Below, piece by piece: positions 1-8,718 of a stretch of DNA of 64,000 nt. Made by a program: the position numbers and the translations under genes. This DNA comes from WTFY01 sp965205685 (GTDB taxonomy: Bacteria > Pseudomonadota > Gammaproteobacteria > UBA4575), in the NCBI GenBank assembly GCA_965205685.1, contig OZ242174.1, positions 806,001-870,000 on the forward strand, read 5' to 3'. Position 1 is the first letter of the stretch; every line of letters begins with the position of its first letter. The notes under the pieces are model-generated. The model was not told the DNA's origin. It saw only the letters and a program-made list of their open reading frames with translations, and ran no database searches.

Positions 1-398
1 CGGACAACACCGCAGTGCAGGTGAGGGCCTTGCAGATGCAGGCAGGCGACACTGCGGGTGAGTTTGACTACCGTCTGATCCTGACCGGCGTGGCCAGGAA
101 AAGGGAAAAGGTTTCTGGGGTGATTGGCCTCAGTGTGGCTGGCGAACAGCAGGGAGTGGCGAAAGAACTCGTGGTTGAAGCCACTCGCGGGGCACGCAAG
201 AAGGATGCGCCGAGATTTTCTTTCAGGTATTTTCAGGAGATATCAGGCAGCCTGTCGTTGCCTGAGGACTTCGCACCGAGCGAAGTGCAGGTGGAGTTGC
301 TTCGGGACGGCAGAAAGAGCAAGCCGGTTGTCGCAAGTTACAGTTGGGACGAGGTCTACGAGCGGAATGAGCTTCACACGGTGCGATCGGAGGAATGA
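1..398 (+). CDS. DUF6776-like protein, C-terminal part (5' truncated by window)
   Basis: The frame is open from base 3 to a TGA at 396-398, so the gene begins before the window and about 131 residues are visible. I assign it to the DUF6776-type proteins from position: in many gammaproteobacteria such a gene sits directly before a bactofilin gene and erpA, as here. The visible part is a soluble, charged C-terminal domain with no membrane segment; family members usually carry an N-terminal membrane anchor and coiled coil, which would lie outside the window. Function is unknown. The stop codon lies just before the bactofilin start, and the SD-like GGAGGA at 389-394 for that gene is inside this one, so the two are probably co-translated. 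Confidence 0.6.
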   Translation, partial: DNTAVQVRALQMQAGDTAGEFDYRLILTGVARKREKVSGVIGLSVAGEQQGVAKELVVEATRGARKKDAPRFSFRYFQEISGSLSLPEDFAPSEVQVELLRDGRKSKPVVASYSWDEVYERNELHTVRSEE

Positions 399-400
399 AT

Positions 401-793
401 ATGGCATTTAGGAAAAAAATCAAGGCGGTCCAGATCGATACCCTGGTCGGCCCGATGTCCAAGGTGGTCGGCGATGTCTATTACGGCGGCGGGCTGCAGA
501 TCGAAGGCACGGTTGAGGGCAATGTCATGGCAAAGAGCGAGGACAAGAGTGTGCTAGTCATCAACGAGATGGGGGTGGTCGAGGGTGAAATTCGTGGCAC
601 CTCCATCATCATCGACGGCACCGTGCACGGCGACATCTATGCCAGCGAAGGCATCGAGCTGAAAGCCGGTGCCAAGATCAACGGCGACATTTACTACACC
701 TCGCTGGGCATGACCGTGGGCGCCGAGGTCAACGGAAAGCTGGTCTGCCAGCCCTCCAGCAATCCCTCTAGCAATCCTCCGGATACCCTGTAG
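401..793 (+). CDS. Bactofilin (polymer-forming cytoskeletal protein)
   Basis: Bactofilin-type protein of about 130 residues. These proteins polymerise without nucleotide into filaments made of a right-handed beta-helix and act near the membrane in cell shape or polarity. The central region shows the family's repeating pattern of short beta strands with glycine turns (for example EGTVEGNV, GTVHGDIY, AKINGDIYY), and a disordered Ser/Asn/Pro tail follows. Two ATGs compete: 395 overlaps the upstream stop, and 401 lies 6 nt after GGAGGA (389-394). I chose 401 on spacing. It sits between the DUF6776-like gene and erpA, the usual gammaproteobacterial context. Confidence 0.88.
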   Translation: MAFRKKIKAVQIDTLVGPMSKVVGDVYYGGGLQIEGTVEGNVMAKSEDKSVLVINEMGVVEGEIRGTSIIIDGTVHGDIYASEGIELKAGAKINGDIYYTSLGMTVGAEVNGKLVCQPSSNPSSNPPDTL

Positions 794-878
794 GCAGCTA
801 CTTTCGGGATATTGACTAGGGAATTGAGGTCTAGTACTTATACGCTGTAGATTACAGTTTTTGGCACGGAGTACAGTC

Positions 879-1241
879 ATGTCCGCAACTGAAACCGCAA
901 CCGCACCACCCCCATCGTTGGTATTCACGGATGCTGCTGCCAACAAGGTCAAGCAGCTCATCGAGGAAGAGGACAACCAGGACCTCAAGCTTCGCGTATT
1001 CGTGAGCGGCGGCGGATGCTCCGGGTTCCAGTACGGATTCACCTTTGACGAGAACTTCCAGGACGGGGACACCTCGGTCGAAAACGGCGGCATCACCCTG
1101 CTGGTCGACCCGATGAGCTTCCAGTACCTGATGGGAGCCGAAATCGATTACACGGAAGGCCTGGAAGGGGCCCAGTTCGTCATTCGAAACCCCAATGCGC
1201 AGACGACCTGCGGCTGTGGTTCCTCATTTTCTCCAGGCTAA
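879..1241 (+). CDS. erpA: Iron-sulfur cluster insertion protein ErpA
   Basis: A-type Fe-S carrier of 120 residues that delivers clusters to apoproteins such as IspG in the cytoplasm. The three ligand cysteines are present: C47 in GGGCSGF and C111/C113 in the C-terminal TTCGCGSSF. Residues 1-12 are a Thr/Ala/Pro-rich leader, as is common in ErpA. The ATG at 879 is preceded by GGAG at 868-871; an upstream in-frame TTG at 861 would add only six residues and is less likely. Length matches the family (about 115-120). A strong bidirectional terminator follows at 1265-1292. Confidence 0.96.
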   Translation: MSATETATAPPPSLVFTDAAANKVKQLIEEEDNQDLKLRVFVSGGGCSGFQYGFTFDENFQDGDTSVENGGITLLVDPMSFQYLMGAEIDYTEGLEGAQFVIRNPNAQTTCGCGSSFSPG

Positions 1242-1264
1242 GAAGCCAGCCTGATCCTATCCAG

Positions 1265-1292
1265 AAAAGGCGCCCACAGGGCGCCTTTTTTT
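1265..1292. terminator. Bidirectional Rho-independent terminator between erpA and anmK
   Basis: An 11-bp stem AAAAGGCGCCC / GGGCGCCTTTT with a 3-nt loop (ACA), flanked by an A run on the left and a T run on the right. It can therefore end transcription of both convergent genes, erpA (+) and anmK (-). Confidence 0.9.
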
Positions 1293-1309
1293 GTGGCCAG
1301 CCCAAACCC

Positions 1310-2422
1310 TCACTTCGGCCGGTGGACCTCACCGAGGACCACGTCCCGGCAGGCCCCGGTGACGCTGGGCAGGTTGGCAGGCGTGCCGTCCACAGCCTGT
1401 TTGGCGAGCCAGGCGAATGTCATGGCCTCAAGCCACTTCGAGGGGACTTTGTGCGCATCGGTGCATTCCACGGACAGGCCTTCCATCGCGTGCTCCAGGC
1501 GCGAGACCAGATGGGCATTGTTGCTTCCCCCACCGCAGAGCAGAACGCGTGTCACCGGCAGCGGGTGGGCATGCGTGGCCTGGGCAACGGATATCGCCGT
1601 GAGCTCCATCAGGGTCGCCTGCACGTCCGCTTCGGACAGGGGCTCTTCATGCCGGGCAAGCATGGCCTGCAGCCAGTCGAGGTTGAACGTCTCGCGGCCG
1701 GTGGATTTGGGTGGCGGGCGCTGGAAATAGGGATCTTCCAGCATCCGATCAAGCAAATCCTGGTGCACGGTTCCGCTTTTCGCCCACTCGCCATCCCGGT
1801 CGAAATCAAGGCCCCGGCAGTGCTGGATCCAGGCATCCGATAACGTATTCGCGGGCCCTGTATCAAAACCTGTGACTTGCAGGGACGGGTCTGACGGCAG
1901 GAAGGTGAGGTTGGCGATGCCCCCCAGGTTCAGGATGGCCCGGTCTTCGTGTTCGCTGCGAAACAGCCGGGCATGGTAGGCGCAGGCAAGCGGCGCCCCC
2001 TGGCCTCCTGCATCAATATCAGCCTTGCGGAAATTGCCAACGGTCGGGATTCCCGCACTGCGCGCGATCTCTTCTGCGTTGCCGAGCTGGATCGAGACCG
2101 GCGGTGTGCCCTGCGGGTCATGAAACACCGTTTGCCCGTGGCTGCCCACGGCTTCCACCTGGTCTGCACCGACCGCGGCCTCCTCCAGCAGGCGGTGAAT
2201 AGCCTGTACAGAGGCCTCCACGAACTGGTGATCAAGTGTTTCGGTCTCCTGGGGCCAGGCCCCGGCATCAATGACGCGGTTGATTTCGCATTTCAGGTCC
2301 GCATCGATCCGCTGGCTGAAGTGTGCAAGCAGGCGGCAGTCCGAGTCGGAAAAATCCATCAGCACGGCATCGATGGCGTCCACGCTGGTGCCGGACATCA
2401 GTCCGATGAAAAGTCTGGCCAT
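1310..2422 (-). CDS. anmK: Anhydro-N-acetylmuramic acid kinase
   Basis: Cell-wall recycling enzyme of 370 residues that hydrates and phosphorylates 1,6-anhydro-MurNAc to MurNAc-6-phosphate with ATP. The N-terminal GLMSGTSVDAIDAVL is the family's glycine-rich ATP-binding signature; GSHGQTVFH, FDTGPANTLSDAW and LLCGGGSNN in the middle and C-terminal parts are also characteristic. Length is normal. It is transcribed divergently from nothing close by and lies downstream of the M23 peptidase gene on the same strand (71 bp gap), a conserved pairing of peptidoglycan-related genes in gammaproteobacteria. Confidence 0.96.
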   Translation of the reverse strand: MARLFIGLMSGTSVDAIDAVLMDFSDSDCRLLAHFSQRIDADLKCEINRVIDAGAWPQETETLDHQFVEASVQAIHRLLEEAAVGADQVEAVGSHGQTVFHDPQGTPPVSIQLGNAEEIARSAGIPTVGNFRKADIDAGGQGAPLACAYHARLFRSEHEDRAILNLGGIANLTFLPSDPSLQVTGFDTGPANTLSDAWIQHCRGLDFDRDGEWAKSGTVHQDLLDRMLEDPYFQRPPPKSTGRETFNLDWLQAMLARHEEPLSEADVQATLMELTAISVAQATHAHPLPVTRVLLCGGGSNNAHLVSRLEHAMEGLSVECTDAHKVPSKWLEAMTFAWLAKQAVDGTPANLPSVTGACRDVVLGEVHRPK

Positions 2423-2493
2423 GTTCTGTGCACCCTGTTCCTCGTCGTGGGGTACAGTGTGCTACATGTGAGGCAATTCTGGAAAGTGCGGGC

Positions 2494-3852
2494 CTACAGG
2501 CTCTGCAGGGCCAGGCGGTTCAGTGCGTAGGCGTCGAGTTGCTTGGCGGGGGCCTGGATCGTGGTCTGAAAACGGTCCATCTCGGCCTTGGGCAGGGATT
2601 TGGTTTGCGGCAACTTGACCTTCAGCGGGTTGCGGTGGACCCCGTTGACACGGAACTCGTAATGCAGGTGCGGGCCAGTCGATAGGCCCGTGCTGCCCAC
2701 GTAGCCGATGGTCTGGCCTTGCTTGACCTTGTGCCCGACGCCGGTGCCACGGGCGTACCTGGACATGTGCGCATACAGGGTGGTGTAGATGTTGCCATGC
2801 CGGAGCACGATCACCTTTCCGTACTGGCCCTTGGTGCCACGGTAGATGACCCGGCCAGCACCCGTGGCCTTGATGGGTGTGCCGGTCGGCGCCGCATAGT
2901 CGATGCCCTTGTGCGCACGGATGACGTTCAGGATGGGATGGCGCCTTCTCGGGTTGAAGTAGGAACTGATCCGCGCCAGCTGCACCGGGGTTCGCAGGAA
3001 GGCCTTGTGCAGGCTATTGCCCTCAAGCGTGTAGTAGTCGGTATGGCCGCTTTCATCGGTGTAGCGATAGGCCCTGTAGGTGGTGCCCCTGTTTACAAAC
3101 TCGGCCGCGGCAATTTCACCGTCCTCGACCTCCTCCCCGTCCAGGAGAAGTTTTTCGTACAGGATGGAGAAGCTGTCACCGACCCGCAGGTCAAGCGCAA
3201 AATCGATGTCCCAGCGAAAGATGTGCACCAGGTCCTGGATCAGGGTATCGGACATCCCGGCCCTTTTCCCTGCAAGATACAGCGAGGAATCGATGTGGCC
3301 GCCGGTATATTGCAGGATCGTGTCCAGTTGCCGGTGCAGGGTTTCGGCCACGAAGGAATCATTGTTCCGGGAATACACGAGGGAACGGTACGGGGTCTGT
3401 ACCAGTTCCAGACGGTCCAGCCGCTCTCCGCTGAGCGTGAAGACCAGCTTCTGTCCCGGGTAGATCCGCTCAAGCGCCCGGTGATCCTCGCCCGGTTTCA
3501 GGAGTTGGGCCAGGTTGGAATAGATTCCAAGGCGCATGAAGATTGCCGAGAGCGAGTCCCCTCGTTTCACCACCACGGTTGTCGGCTTGCCCGCCTGAAC
3601 GGGTGTGGTTGGTTCCGGTGTTTCGGCCGCATCCAGGTCACGTTCAACATCCGCAAACGCCTGGGGGGAAAGCTGCTTCAACGGCAGGTCGGTCACCTGC
3701 ATGGCGGCATTGGCTAGATTCGTACCGCCTGGTGTAGACTGCCCGGGTGGGGTGATCAGGATGGCTGCTGCGACCAGCAGGCCAGCCACCAGTACCGTTG
3801 CCAGGGGAATCAGGGGAAAGCTGCGTGCCGGCCTTTTGCGGGAAGTTCCCAT
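2494..3852 (-). CDS. M23 family murein DD-endopeptidase (MepM-like)
   Basis: Zinc endopeptidase of 452 residues likely acting on peptidoglycan cross-links in the periplasm. Order of parts: cytoplasmic RKR start, membrane anchor at about residues 13-34, OapA/LysM-like region around 90-140 (VVVKRGDSLSAIF), a second beta-rich domain, then the M23 domain from about 300. Zinc ligands are visible: H314 and D318 in AHKGIDYAAPTG, H397 in GPHLHYEF, with catalytic H362 (YAHMS) and H395. Architecture and length resemble E. coli MepM (440 aa). Its promoter must lie in the 3853-4021 gap shared with the divergent tyrS. Confidence 0.93.
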   Translation of the reverse strand: MGTSRKRPARSFPLIPLATVLVAGLLVAAAILITPPGQSTPGGTNLANAAMQVTDLPLKQLSPQAFADVERDLDAAETPEPTTPVQAGKPTTVVVKRGDSLSAIFMRLGIYSNLAQLLKPGEDHRALERIYPGQKLVFTLSGERLDRLELVQTPYRSLVYSRNNDSFVAETLHRQLDTILQYTGGHIDSSLYLAGKRAGMSDTLIQDLVHIFRWDIDFALDLRVGDSFSILYEKLLLDGEEVEDGEIAAAEFVNRGTTYRAYRYTDESGHTDYYTLEGNSLHKAFLRTPVQLARISSYFNPRRRHPILNVIRAHKGIDYAAPTGTPIKATGAGRVIYRGTKGQYGKVIVLRHGNIYTTLYAHMSRYARGTGVGHKVKQGQTIGYVGSTGLSTGPHLHYEFRVNGVHRNPLKVKLPQTKSLPKAEMDRFQTTIQAPAKQLDAYALNRLALQSL

Positions 3853-4021
3853 ACTTTAAGATGGACCTTCAACCATGGACACACTGTTCAAAAGAATAAT
3901 CTTGGATTCCTGCATATGGTGACGTCCCTGTTCTCTCAGAGCTTGGCAGAATTTAGCAAAATCGGCGGGTCATTAAAAGCGAGGGCGGCCGTCCGACCAG
4001 GGGCCCGTGCGGAAAGACCGG

Positions 4022-5221
4022 ATGACTGACAGGATTTCCATGGAGGAACTGGTCCGCGGGGCCGAGGAAGTGATCGTGGCCGAGGACCTGGAGGCCCGGC
4101 TGGCCACCGGCAAGCCCTTGCGTGTGAAAGCGGGCTTTGATCCCACGGCACCGGACCTGCACCTCGGGCACACCGTGCTCATCAACAAGCTGCGCCAGTT
4201 CCAGCAGGCCGGCCATGAAATCATTTTCCTGATCGGTGACTTTACCGGCATGATCGGGGACCCGACCGGCAGGAACACCATGCGGAAACCGATGACGCGT
4301 GAGCAGGTGCAGGAAAATGCCGAGACCTACCGCGAGCAGGTGTTCAGGATTCTCGATCCCGAGACCACGCGGATCGAGTTCAACTCCACCTGGATGGATA
4401 CCCAGAGCGCGACCGATCTCGTCAAGCTGGCGTCCAAGTACACGGTGGCGCGCATGCTGGAGCGCAATGATTTCCAGCAGCGCTACGAGTCCGGACAGGG
4501 CATTGCCATCCACGAACTGCTGTACCCGCTGGTGCAGGGCTATGACTCGGTGGTCCTGGAAGCGGACCTGGAGCTTGGCGGCACCGACCAGAAATTCAAC
4601 CTGCTGGTGGGGCGTGAGTTGCAAAAGGAACACGGCCAGCCGCCCCAGGTGGTCATGACCTTGCCGATCCTGGAGGGCGTGACCCAGGGCCCGGAGAAGA
4701 TGTCGAAGTCTCTCGACAACTACATCGGCATCACCGAGGCGCCCAATGAAATTTTCGGCAAGCTCATGAGCATCGACGATGAGAAGATGTGGCGCTACTT
4801 CGAGTTGCTGAGCTTTCGCCCGATGACAGAGATCGAGTCCCTTCGCAAGGCCGTAGGGCAGGGCAAGAACCCGAGAGACGTCAAGTTCGAGCTGGCGCTT
4901 GAGATCACCGAGCGCTTCCATGACCAAAAGTCCGCGAAGGCCGCCAAGGAGGATTTTATCCAGCGCTTCCAGAAAAGCGCCATCCCCGAGGAGATCCAGG
5001 AGAAAAGCATCGACTGTGGGGGCAAAGAGATCCCGATCCGCAATCTCCTCAAAGAAGCCGGGCTGGTCAGCAGCACGTCGGAAGCCATGCGCATGATTCG
5101 CCAGGGGGCCGTTCGAATCGACGGCAGCAAGGTGGAGGATACGGACCTGTCTCTGAGCGCCGGAACTTCGGGCATCTTCCAGGTCGGCAAGCGCAAGTTC
5201 TTGAAAATAAGCCTGAGCTAG
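4022..5221 (+). CDS. tyrS: Tyrosyl-tRNA synthetase
   Basis: Class I aminoacyl-tRNA synthetase of 399 residues charging tRNA-Tyr. The HIGH motif is HLGH at 47-50 (in GFDPTAPDLHLGH) and the KMSKS loop is intact at 226-230. An S4 RNA-binding domain closes the protein (from about residue 335, with MIRQGAVRIDGSKV). The ATG at 4022 gives the usual family start; an in-frame GTG at 4007 would add five residues. It is the TyrRS type found next to the rRNA operon in Pseudomonas-like genomes, and the rrn operon does follow here after a 3.3-kb stretch of accessory genes. Confidence 0.95.
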   Translation: MTDRISMEELVRGAEEVIVAEDLEARLATGKPLRVKAGFDPTAPDLHLGHTVLINKLRQFQQAGHEIIFLIGDFTGMIGDPTGRNTMRKPMTREQVQENAETYREQVFRILDPETTRIEFNSTWMDTQSATDLVKLASKYTVARMLERNDFQQRYESGQGIAIHELLYPLVQGYDSVVLEADLELGGTDQKFNLLVGRELQKEHGQPPQVVMTLPILEGVTQGPEKMSKSLDNYIGITEAPNEIFGKLMSIDDEKMWRYFELLSFRPMTEIESLRKAVGQGKNPRDVKFELALEITERFHDQKSAKAAKEDFIQRFQKSAIPEEIQEKSIDCGGKEIPIRNLLKEAGLVSSTSEAMRMIRQGAVRIDGSKVEDTDLSLSAGTSGIFQVGKRKFLKISLS

Positions 5222-5225
5222 CCCG

Positions 5226-6512
5226 ATGACGGCGCATTATGCTTATCGCCCTTCGTGGCGTGGCCTCTGCCGCCGGTGGATGTGGCTCATCGTCTGGGTT
5301 GCCCCACTCCTCGGCGGCAATGCCGCAGCAGCGGCACTGACTGACGAAGACTGCTTCCAGGAGCTTGCCTCAGTCGACTACGGCCATTCGAGCGAGTCGT
5401 TTGATAGCAATCGCTTTCGCTACGTGTTCCAGCACGTTGACGAGTACCCCTACTACAGGATCATCGAAGACGTCTTTGTGGGCATCAAGACCGAGAAGCG
5501 CGAGCTGGATTCCATAGTTCCCAATCGGTATTACTGGAGATTCGTGCAAGGTCGCAGCGGTGTTGGCGCCAAGGACAACTATTCACTGTTCCACGACATC
5601 CGGGGTGAAACCGATGTCCAGGGCATCCCGGTGCAGATCAATGTCGGCGGGGACTTCGCCTTTTTTCTTTATCCGAGGTCAGCCACCGACGGCAGGACCT
5701 ATCTTGCACAAGGCGCCAAGAGGGGTGACTTCAGTGTGTTGGCCACGGTAGGCGACGGCATGGAGTTCATCGCTACACGGCGCTCCGGGCAATGGCGGCT
5801 CGGAGACGATACGGTGCTGCGGCTCTACAGTTCGCGCTTCAGCCACTGCGACGTCTGGTGTGACGGCGAATACGGTGGAAAGTACCTGAGAACGATATTT
5901 CAGCTCGACCATGCAGTCACCGTGGGCGGCAAGACGTATCAAAACTCCAAGCTGTGCAGGTTGCAGTATTACCCCTTGGTCGTGACCAACTCGACGGCGC
6001 TGCTGGCTGCCGTGGAGGCGGAACTGACCGCCCGGGCGGACCGGATACACGCAGCTCGGATCGTGAACGGACTGGTGCCGGCGTCAGCAGATGAGTGGAA
6101 GGCGGCGTTTGAACGCGTTGATCCGAGCGTATTGGTGAAGGTTGCTGCGATGCCGAGAGATCATCGCGGTGACTATTCGGTGGCCACCAAGTTCGGGACC
6201 GTGTCCGTCAAGTTCACGCGTGATTTGAGCGAAGACAACGACGACCTGCGGAGCAGTTCGTTTTACCGTGGCTCTTACCGGTTTTGGCGGCACTCGATCG
6301 ATGGCCGGCTGGTAGTCGATGGCCGAGATCTCGGTGTGGTAACCGAGGTCGATCTCGGCGAGATCAACCATGGTCAGGCACTAAGGAAGAGGGTTCTGGA
6401 CCAGAAATTCCGCTCCTTCGGCGCAAAGGTACGCAATGACAATGGCGGACTTCAATGCACGAATGACGGGTGTGACATCGTTGTGCGCCGAAATTTGTTG
6501 AGGACTCCATAA
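5226..6512 (+). CDS. Exported protein of unknown function
   Basis: I do not recognise this 428-residue protein. Residues 1-36 form a signal peptide: Arg-rich start, hydrophobic WMWLIVWVAPLLGG, and an Ala-rich cleavage zone (NAAAAA). The mature part is rich in aromatic and charged residues and has several cysteines (DCFQE, HCDVWCDG, QCTNDGCD), which fits a disulfide-bonded periplasmic or surface protein. No catalytic motif stands out. The ATG lies 4 bp after the tyrS stop without a good SD, so it may be translated by readthrough from tyrS. It is not part of the usual tyrS neighbourhood and is probably lineage-specific. Confidence 0.7.
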   Translation: MTAHYAYRPSWRGLCRRWMWLIVWVAPLLGGNAAAAALTDEDCFQELASVDYGHSSESFDSNRFRYVFQHVDEYPYYRIIEDVFVGIKTEKRELDSIVPNRYYWRFVQGRSGVGAKDNYSLFHDIRGETDVQGIPVQINVGGDFAFFLYPRSATDGRTYLAQGAKRGDFSVLATVGDGMEFIATRRSGQWRLGDDTVLRLYSSRFSHCDVWCDGEYGGKYLRTIFQLDHAVTVGGKTYQNSKLCRLQYYPLVVTNSTALLAAVEAELTARADRIHAARIVNGLVPASADEWKAAFERVDPSVLVKVAAMPRDHRGDYSVATKFGTVSVKFTRDLSEDNDDLRSSSFYRGSYRFWRHSIDGRLVVDGRDLGVVTEVDLGEINHGQALRKRVLDQKFRSFGAKVRNDNGGLQCTNDGCDIVVRRNLLRTP

Positions 6513-6592
6513 GCTGTATCAGCTTGGAGCCGCCCGCCTCCTTATGCAATATCCGGGCGGTACAGGACCGGGGCACTTCTCCCGGGTTGCCT

Positions 6593-7259
6593 TTATTTCA
6601 GGGACAGTAGTTCGCCCAGGCTCTTGATCTCGTGGTCGGCCTTGTACGGGAGGTGCTCCGGGGTTCGCCCGTAGCGGTTGATCCAGACCGAGTTGAATCC
6701 GTAGGAGGCCGCTCCTGCGATATCCCAGGAATTCGAGGATACGAAACAGATCTTGTTGCGCGCGCGGGCCAGCTGTTCTTCGACAAATTCATATACTGCG
6801 GGCGAAGGCTTGTAGGCCCGGATCAACTCTGTCGAGTACACACCGTCCAGCACGTCGTCGATGCCGGCGTGGCGCAGCGTGGAGTGCAGTTTCTGGGGGG
6901 AACCGTTGGACAGTACGGCGGTCAGGCACCCGTCCCCCTTGAGCGAGGTCAACACATCCTTGACATCCGGGTAGCAGGTGAGCTCCGAGTGTGCCTTGAG
7001 AATCTTTTTCTTGATAGCTTCATCGTGGACGCCATACACCTCGCAGGCGAAGTCCAGCGCGTACTTCTGGATCCGGTCGTAACTCGTGTACTGGTTCATC
7101 AGGCTCAGCTGGGAGGAGTACTGCAGCCGCTTGGAACGCCACAGCTTGTAGATGATCAGGGCATTTTCCCCCAGTTCATCGCGGTACTTTCTCAAACGGC
7201 AGGTAGGTGTCCAGCAATGCCCCGTAGGCATTGAACACGTAGGTCTTGATATTTTTCAT
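6593..7259 (-). pseudogene. Haloacid dehalogenase type II, frameshifted and lacking the nucleophile
   Basis: L-2-haloacid dehalogenase-like HAD protein read in two frames. The N-terminus (start codon 7257-7259) gives MKNIKTYVFNAYGALLD and runs to FEK; the rest continues in another frame as KYRDELGENALI to the stop at 6593. Removing one base from the AAA (7188-7190, TTT on the + strand) would restore a single frame of about 220 residues, the family length. The catalytic Asp10 of VFDAYGTLFD is Asn10 here (VFNAYGALLD). Later residues are kept: LSNGS, AYKPSP and SSNSWDIAGA. The combination suggests a decayed gene rather than only a sequencing error. Confidence 0.82.
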
Positions 7260-7466
7260 CGCATTTATTTTCCGGGAGTACTGTCCAATCGTGCCAGAAT
7301 TTGCGGTCCGGTACGCTCGAGCCTGCGGTCTGGAGTTCACGCCGGGGCGTATGGTACTTGAAAGACACCGCAGTTTGAATGCCTGAATGCCATGGGTTTG
7401 AGGTTTGCACGGGGTGGGGCGTGTGAATTTCAGCGCGTCAGGACAGCGTATTGATATAGTACAGCC

Positions 7467-7742
7467 ATGAATTCTCTTCCTGAAGGTGTTGAAGCCTACG
7501 CGCGTTCCCCCACGTTTTCGGCTCAGTCGATCCCCAAGAATCTTCGCAAGTCCCATCGGACCCAGCAGGACACCTGGGCAAAAATCGTTGTCCTGGAAGG
7601 CCGGCTGCTCTATCGCATCCTGGAGCCGGAGGTCCGGGAATTCGAGTTGTCACCAGACTGCTCCGGTGTGGTGTCGCCGCAGGTGCCGCATGAGGTCGAG
7701 GCCGTGGGCAACGTGCAGTTTTACGTGGAGTTCTATCGCTGA
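7467..7742 (+). CDS. DUF1971 (YeaR-like) cupin-fold protein
   Basis: Small 91-residue protein of the DUF1971 family, which includes the tellurite-resistance-associated domain and YeaR. Hallmarks are LPEGVEAYARSPTF at the start, TWAKIVVLEGRLLYRILEP in the middle and the C-terminal VPHEVEAVG..QFYVEFYR. Family members have a cupin-like beta barrel with unclear activity; the histidine in VPHEVE is typically conserved. Single-gene unit, divergent from the broken dehalogenase and convergent with vapC, whose stop is 1 bp away. Confidence 0.88.
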   Translation: MNSLPEGVEAYARSPTFSAQSIPKNLRKSHRTQQDTWAKIVVLEGRLLYRILEPEVREFELSPDCSGVVSPQVPHEVEAVGNVQFYVEFYR

Positions 7743-7743
7743 T

Positions 7744-8130
7744 TCAGACAGCCTGGATCGGGCCGGGATAACGGGCGACCACTTTGTCCGTAGTCAACAA
7801 GTTCAGCGCTTCGATTCGGCATTGCGCAACCAGCAATCGATCGAAAGGATCCTTGTGGATCGGCGGTAGCAGGTCAATCTCGGCCGCATGCGCACCGGTC
7901 ACCGGCAATTCGATATAGCCGTTCTCAAGCAGACCGCGTCGCAACAGTCTCGGGTCAGCCTGGAAATCCGAGCGCCCGAGGCCGTTCTTGATGGCGACTT
8001 CCCAGATCGAGGCGGCGCTGTAGTGGGGTTGGGTTCGCGGGTTCTGCAACAGGGTCCGGACGTTGTTTGCGAGCCGCTCCGGCTCGCCCGCGGCCCAAAG
8101 CAAAAGCTGGGTGTCGAGCAGGCAATTCAC
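7744..8130 (-). CDS. VapC-type PIN-domain toxin ribonuclease
   Basis: PIN-domain toxin of 128 residues, expected to cleave RNA in a Mg-dependent manner when its antitoxin is lost. The acidic centre is intact: D6 (LLDTQ), E44 (SIWEVAIK), D94/D97 (HKDPFDRLL) and D115 (TTDK). The GTG start overlaps the antitoxin stop by 4 nt (GTGA), the tight coupling expected of a toxin-antitoxin operon. Confidence 0.92.
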   Translation of the reverse strand: MNCLLDTQLLLWAAGEPERLANNVRTLLQNPRTQPHYSAASIWEVAIKNGLGRSDFQADPRLLRRGLLENGYIELPVTGAHAAEIDLLPPIHKDPFDRLLVAQCRIEALNLLTTDKVVARYPGPIQAV

Positions 8131-8372
8131 GCTTCACCCGCAAACCGATTTTCGATCTCGTTCGCGCCCATGCGGTTGAAGTCCTCGGGCGTGCGGATTT
8201 CGCCGGCCATGAATCCGACCCGCCGCTCCGCATCAGCCGCAGGAGCGTCCAACGCCATGACCTTGACGGCCGGTTTTCCCGAACGCGCGATGACGAAGGG
8301 CTCGCCATTGACGGCAAGATCGACAAGCTTTGACAGGTGGGTCTTGGCTTCGTGCATGTTGTATGTGCGCAT
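8127..8372 (-). CDS. Phd/YefM-family antitoxin
   Basis: Antitoxin of 81 residues, first gene of the operon. The N-terminus (MHEAKTHLSKLVDLAVNGE) and FVIARSGKPAVKVMAL are the classic Phd/YefM DNA-binding fold; the acidic C-terminus would wrap the toxin. A clear SD (AGAGAGGA) precedes the ATG. Proteins of this kind repress their own promoter, and paired inverted repeats lie just upstream (8391-8415). Confidence 0.92.
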   Translation of the reverse strand: MRTYNMHEAKTHLSKLVDLAVNGEPFVIARSGKPAVKVMALDAPAADAERRVGFMAGEIRTPEDFNRMGANEIENRFAGEA

Positions 8373-8390
8373 GATCCTCTCTTTAGCTTA

Positions 8391-8415
8391 GTTTATTAAA
8401 CTTAGTTTACTCTAA
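8391..8415 (-). promoter_or_regulatory. Candidate operator of the Phd/VapC operon
   Basis: Two inverted repeats in an AT-rich stretch 19 bp upstream of the antitoxin start: GTTTA-T-TAAAC (8391-8401) and TTAG-N6-CTAA (8402-8415). Their place over the likely promoter is what autoregulation by a Phd-type antitoxin would need. Inferred from position and symmetry only. Confidence 0.4.
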
Positions 8416-8562
8416 TGACATGCTGGGTTCAACTCCTAGCGGATCACCTTGTGACTCCTGGAACAAAAGATCAACGTCGTACGCGTCGTCTCCTGATCCG
8501 GGTATTTCGTCTGCGCGGGCACGCATCTGGCGGCAATCGCGGCAGTTAATAGTCAGCCAGTC

Positions 8563-8590
8563 TTGACCTGAGCCCTAAGGCGCCTATAAT
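8563..8590 (+). promoter_or_regulatory. rRNA operon promoter P1
   Basis: TTGACC (8563-8568), 16-nt spacer, perfect TATAAT (8585-8590), followed by a GC-rich discriminator (GCACGCCGC) as expected for a growth-rate-controlled sigma-70 rRNA promoter. It lies 289 bp before 16S. Confidence 0.88.
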
Positions 8591-8658
8591 GCACGCCGCA
8601 CTGCCCGTGGATGCATGAAAATTTGCCTCTCGGACAGGGGTTCGGCGGGATGCCGGTT

Positions 8659-8688
8659 TTGACACAAACCGGTAGGAAGGCATACACT
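8659..8688 (+). promoter_or_regulatory. Candidate rRNA operon promoter P2
   Basis: Perfect TTGACA at 8659-8664 with TACACT at 8683-8688 (18-nt spacer), about 95 bp downstream of P1. Tandem P1/P2 promoters are usual for rRNA operons; the -10 is weaker than that of P1. Confidence 0.55.
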
Positions 8689-8718
8689 GGACAGCGGCTC
8701 ACGGCATATTGCCGGAGT

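Noticed and set aside
2719..3717. 332-codon open frame on the plus strand
   Set aside because: Antisense to the M23 peptidase gene with its complete zinc site.
3953..4927. 324-codon open frame on the minus strand
   Set aside because: Antisense to tyrS; compositional shadow.
6512..6560. Two small inverted repeats between the exported-protein gene and the broken dehalogenase as a terminator
   Set aside because: AAGCTG/CAGCTT and CCGCCCG/CGGGCGG are real but neither is followed by a T run, and the second has a 17-nt loop.
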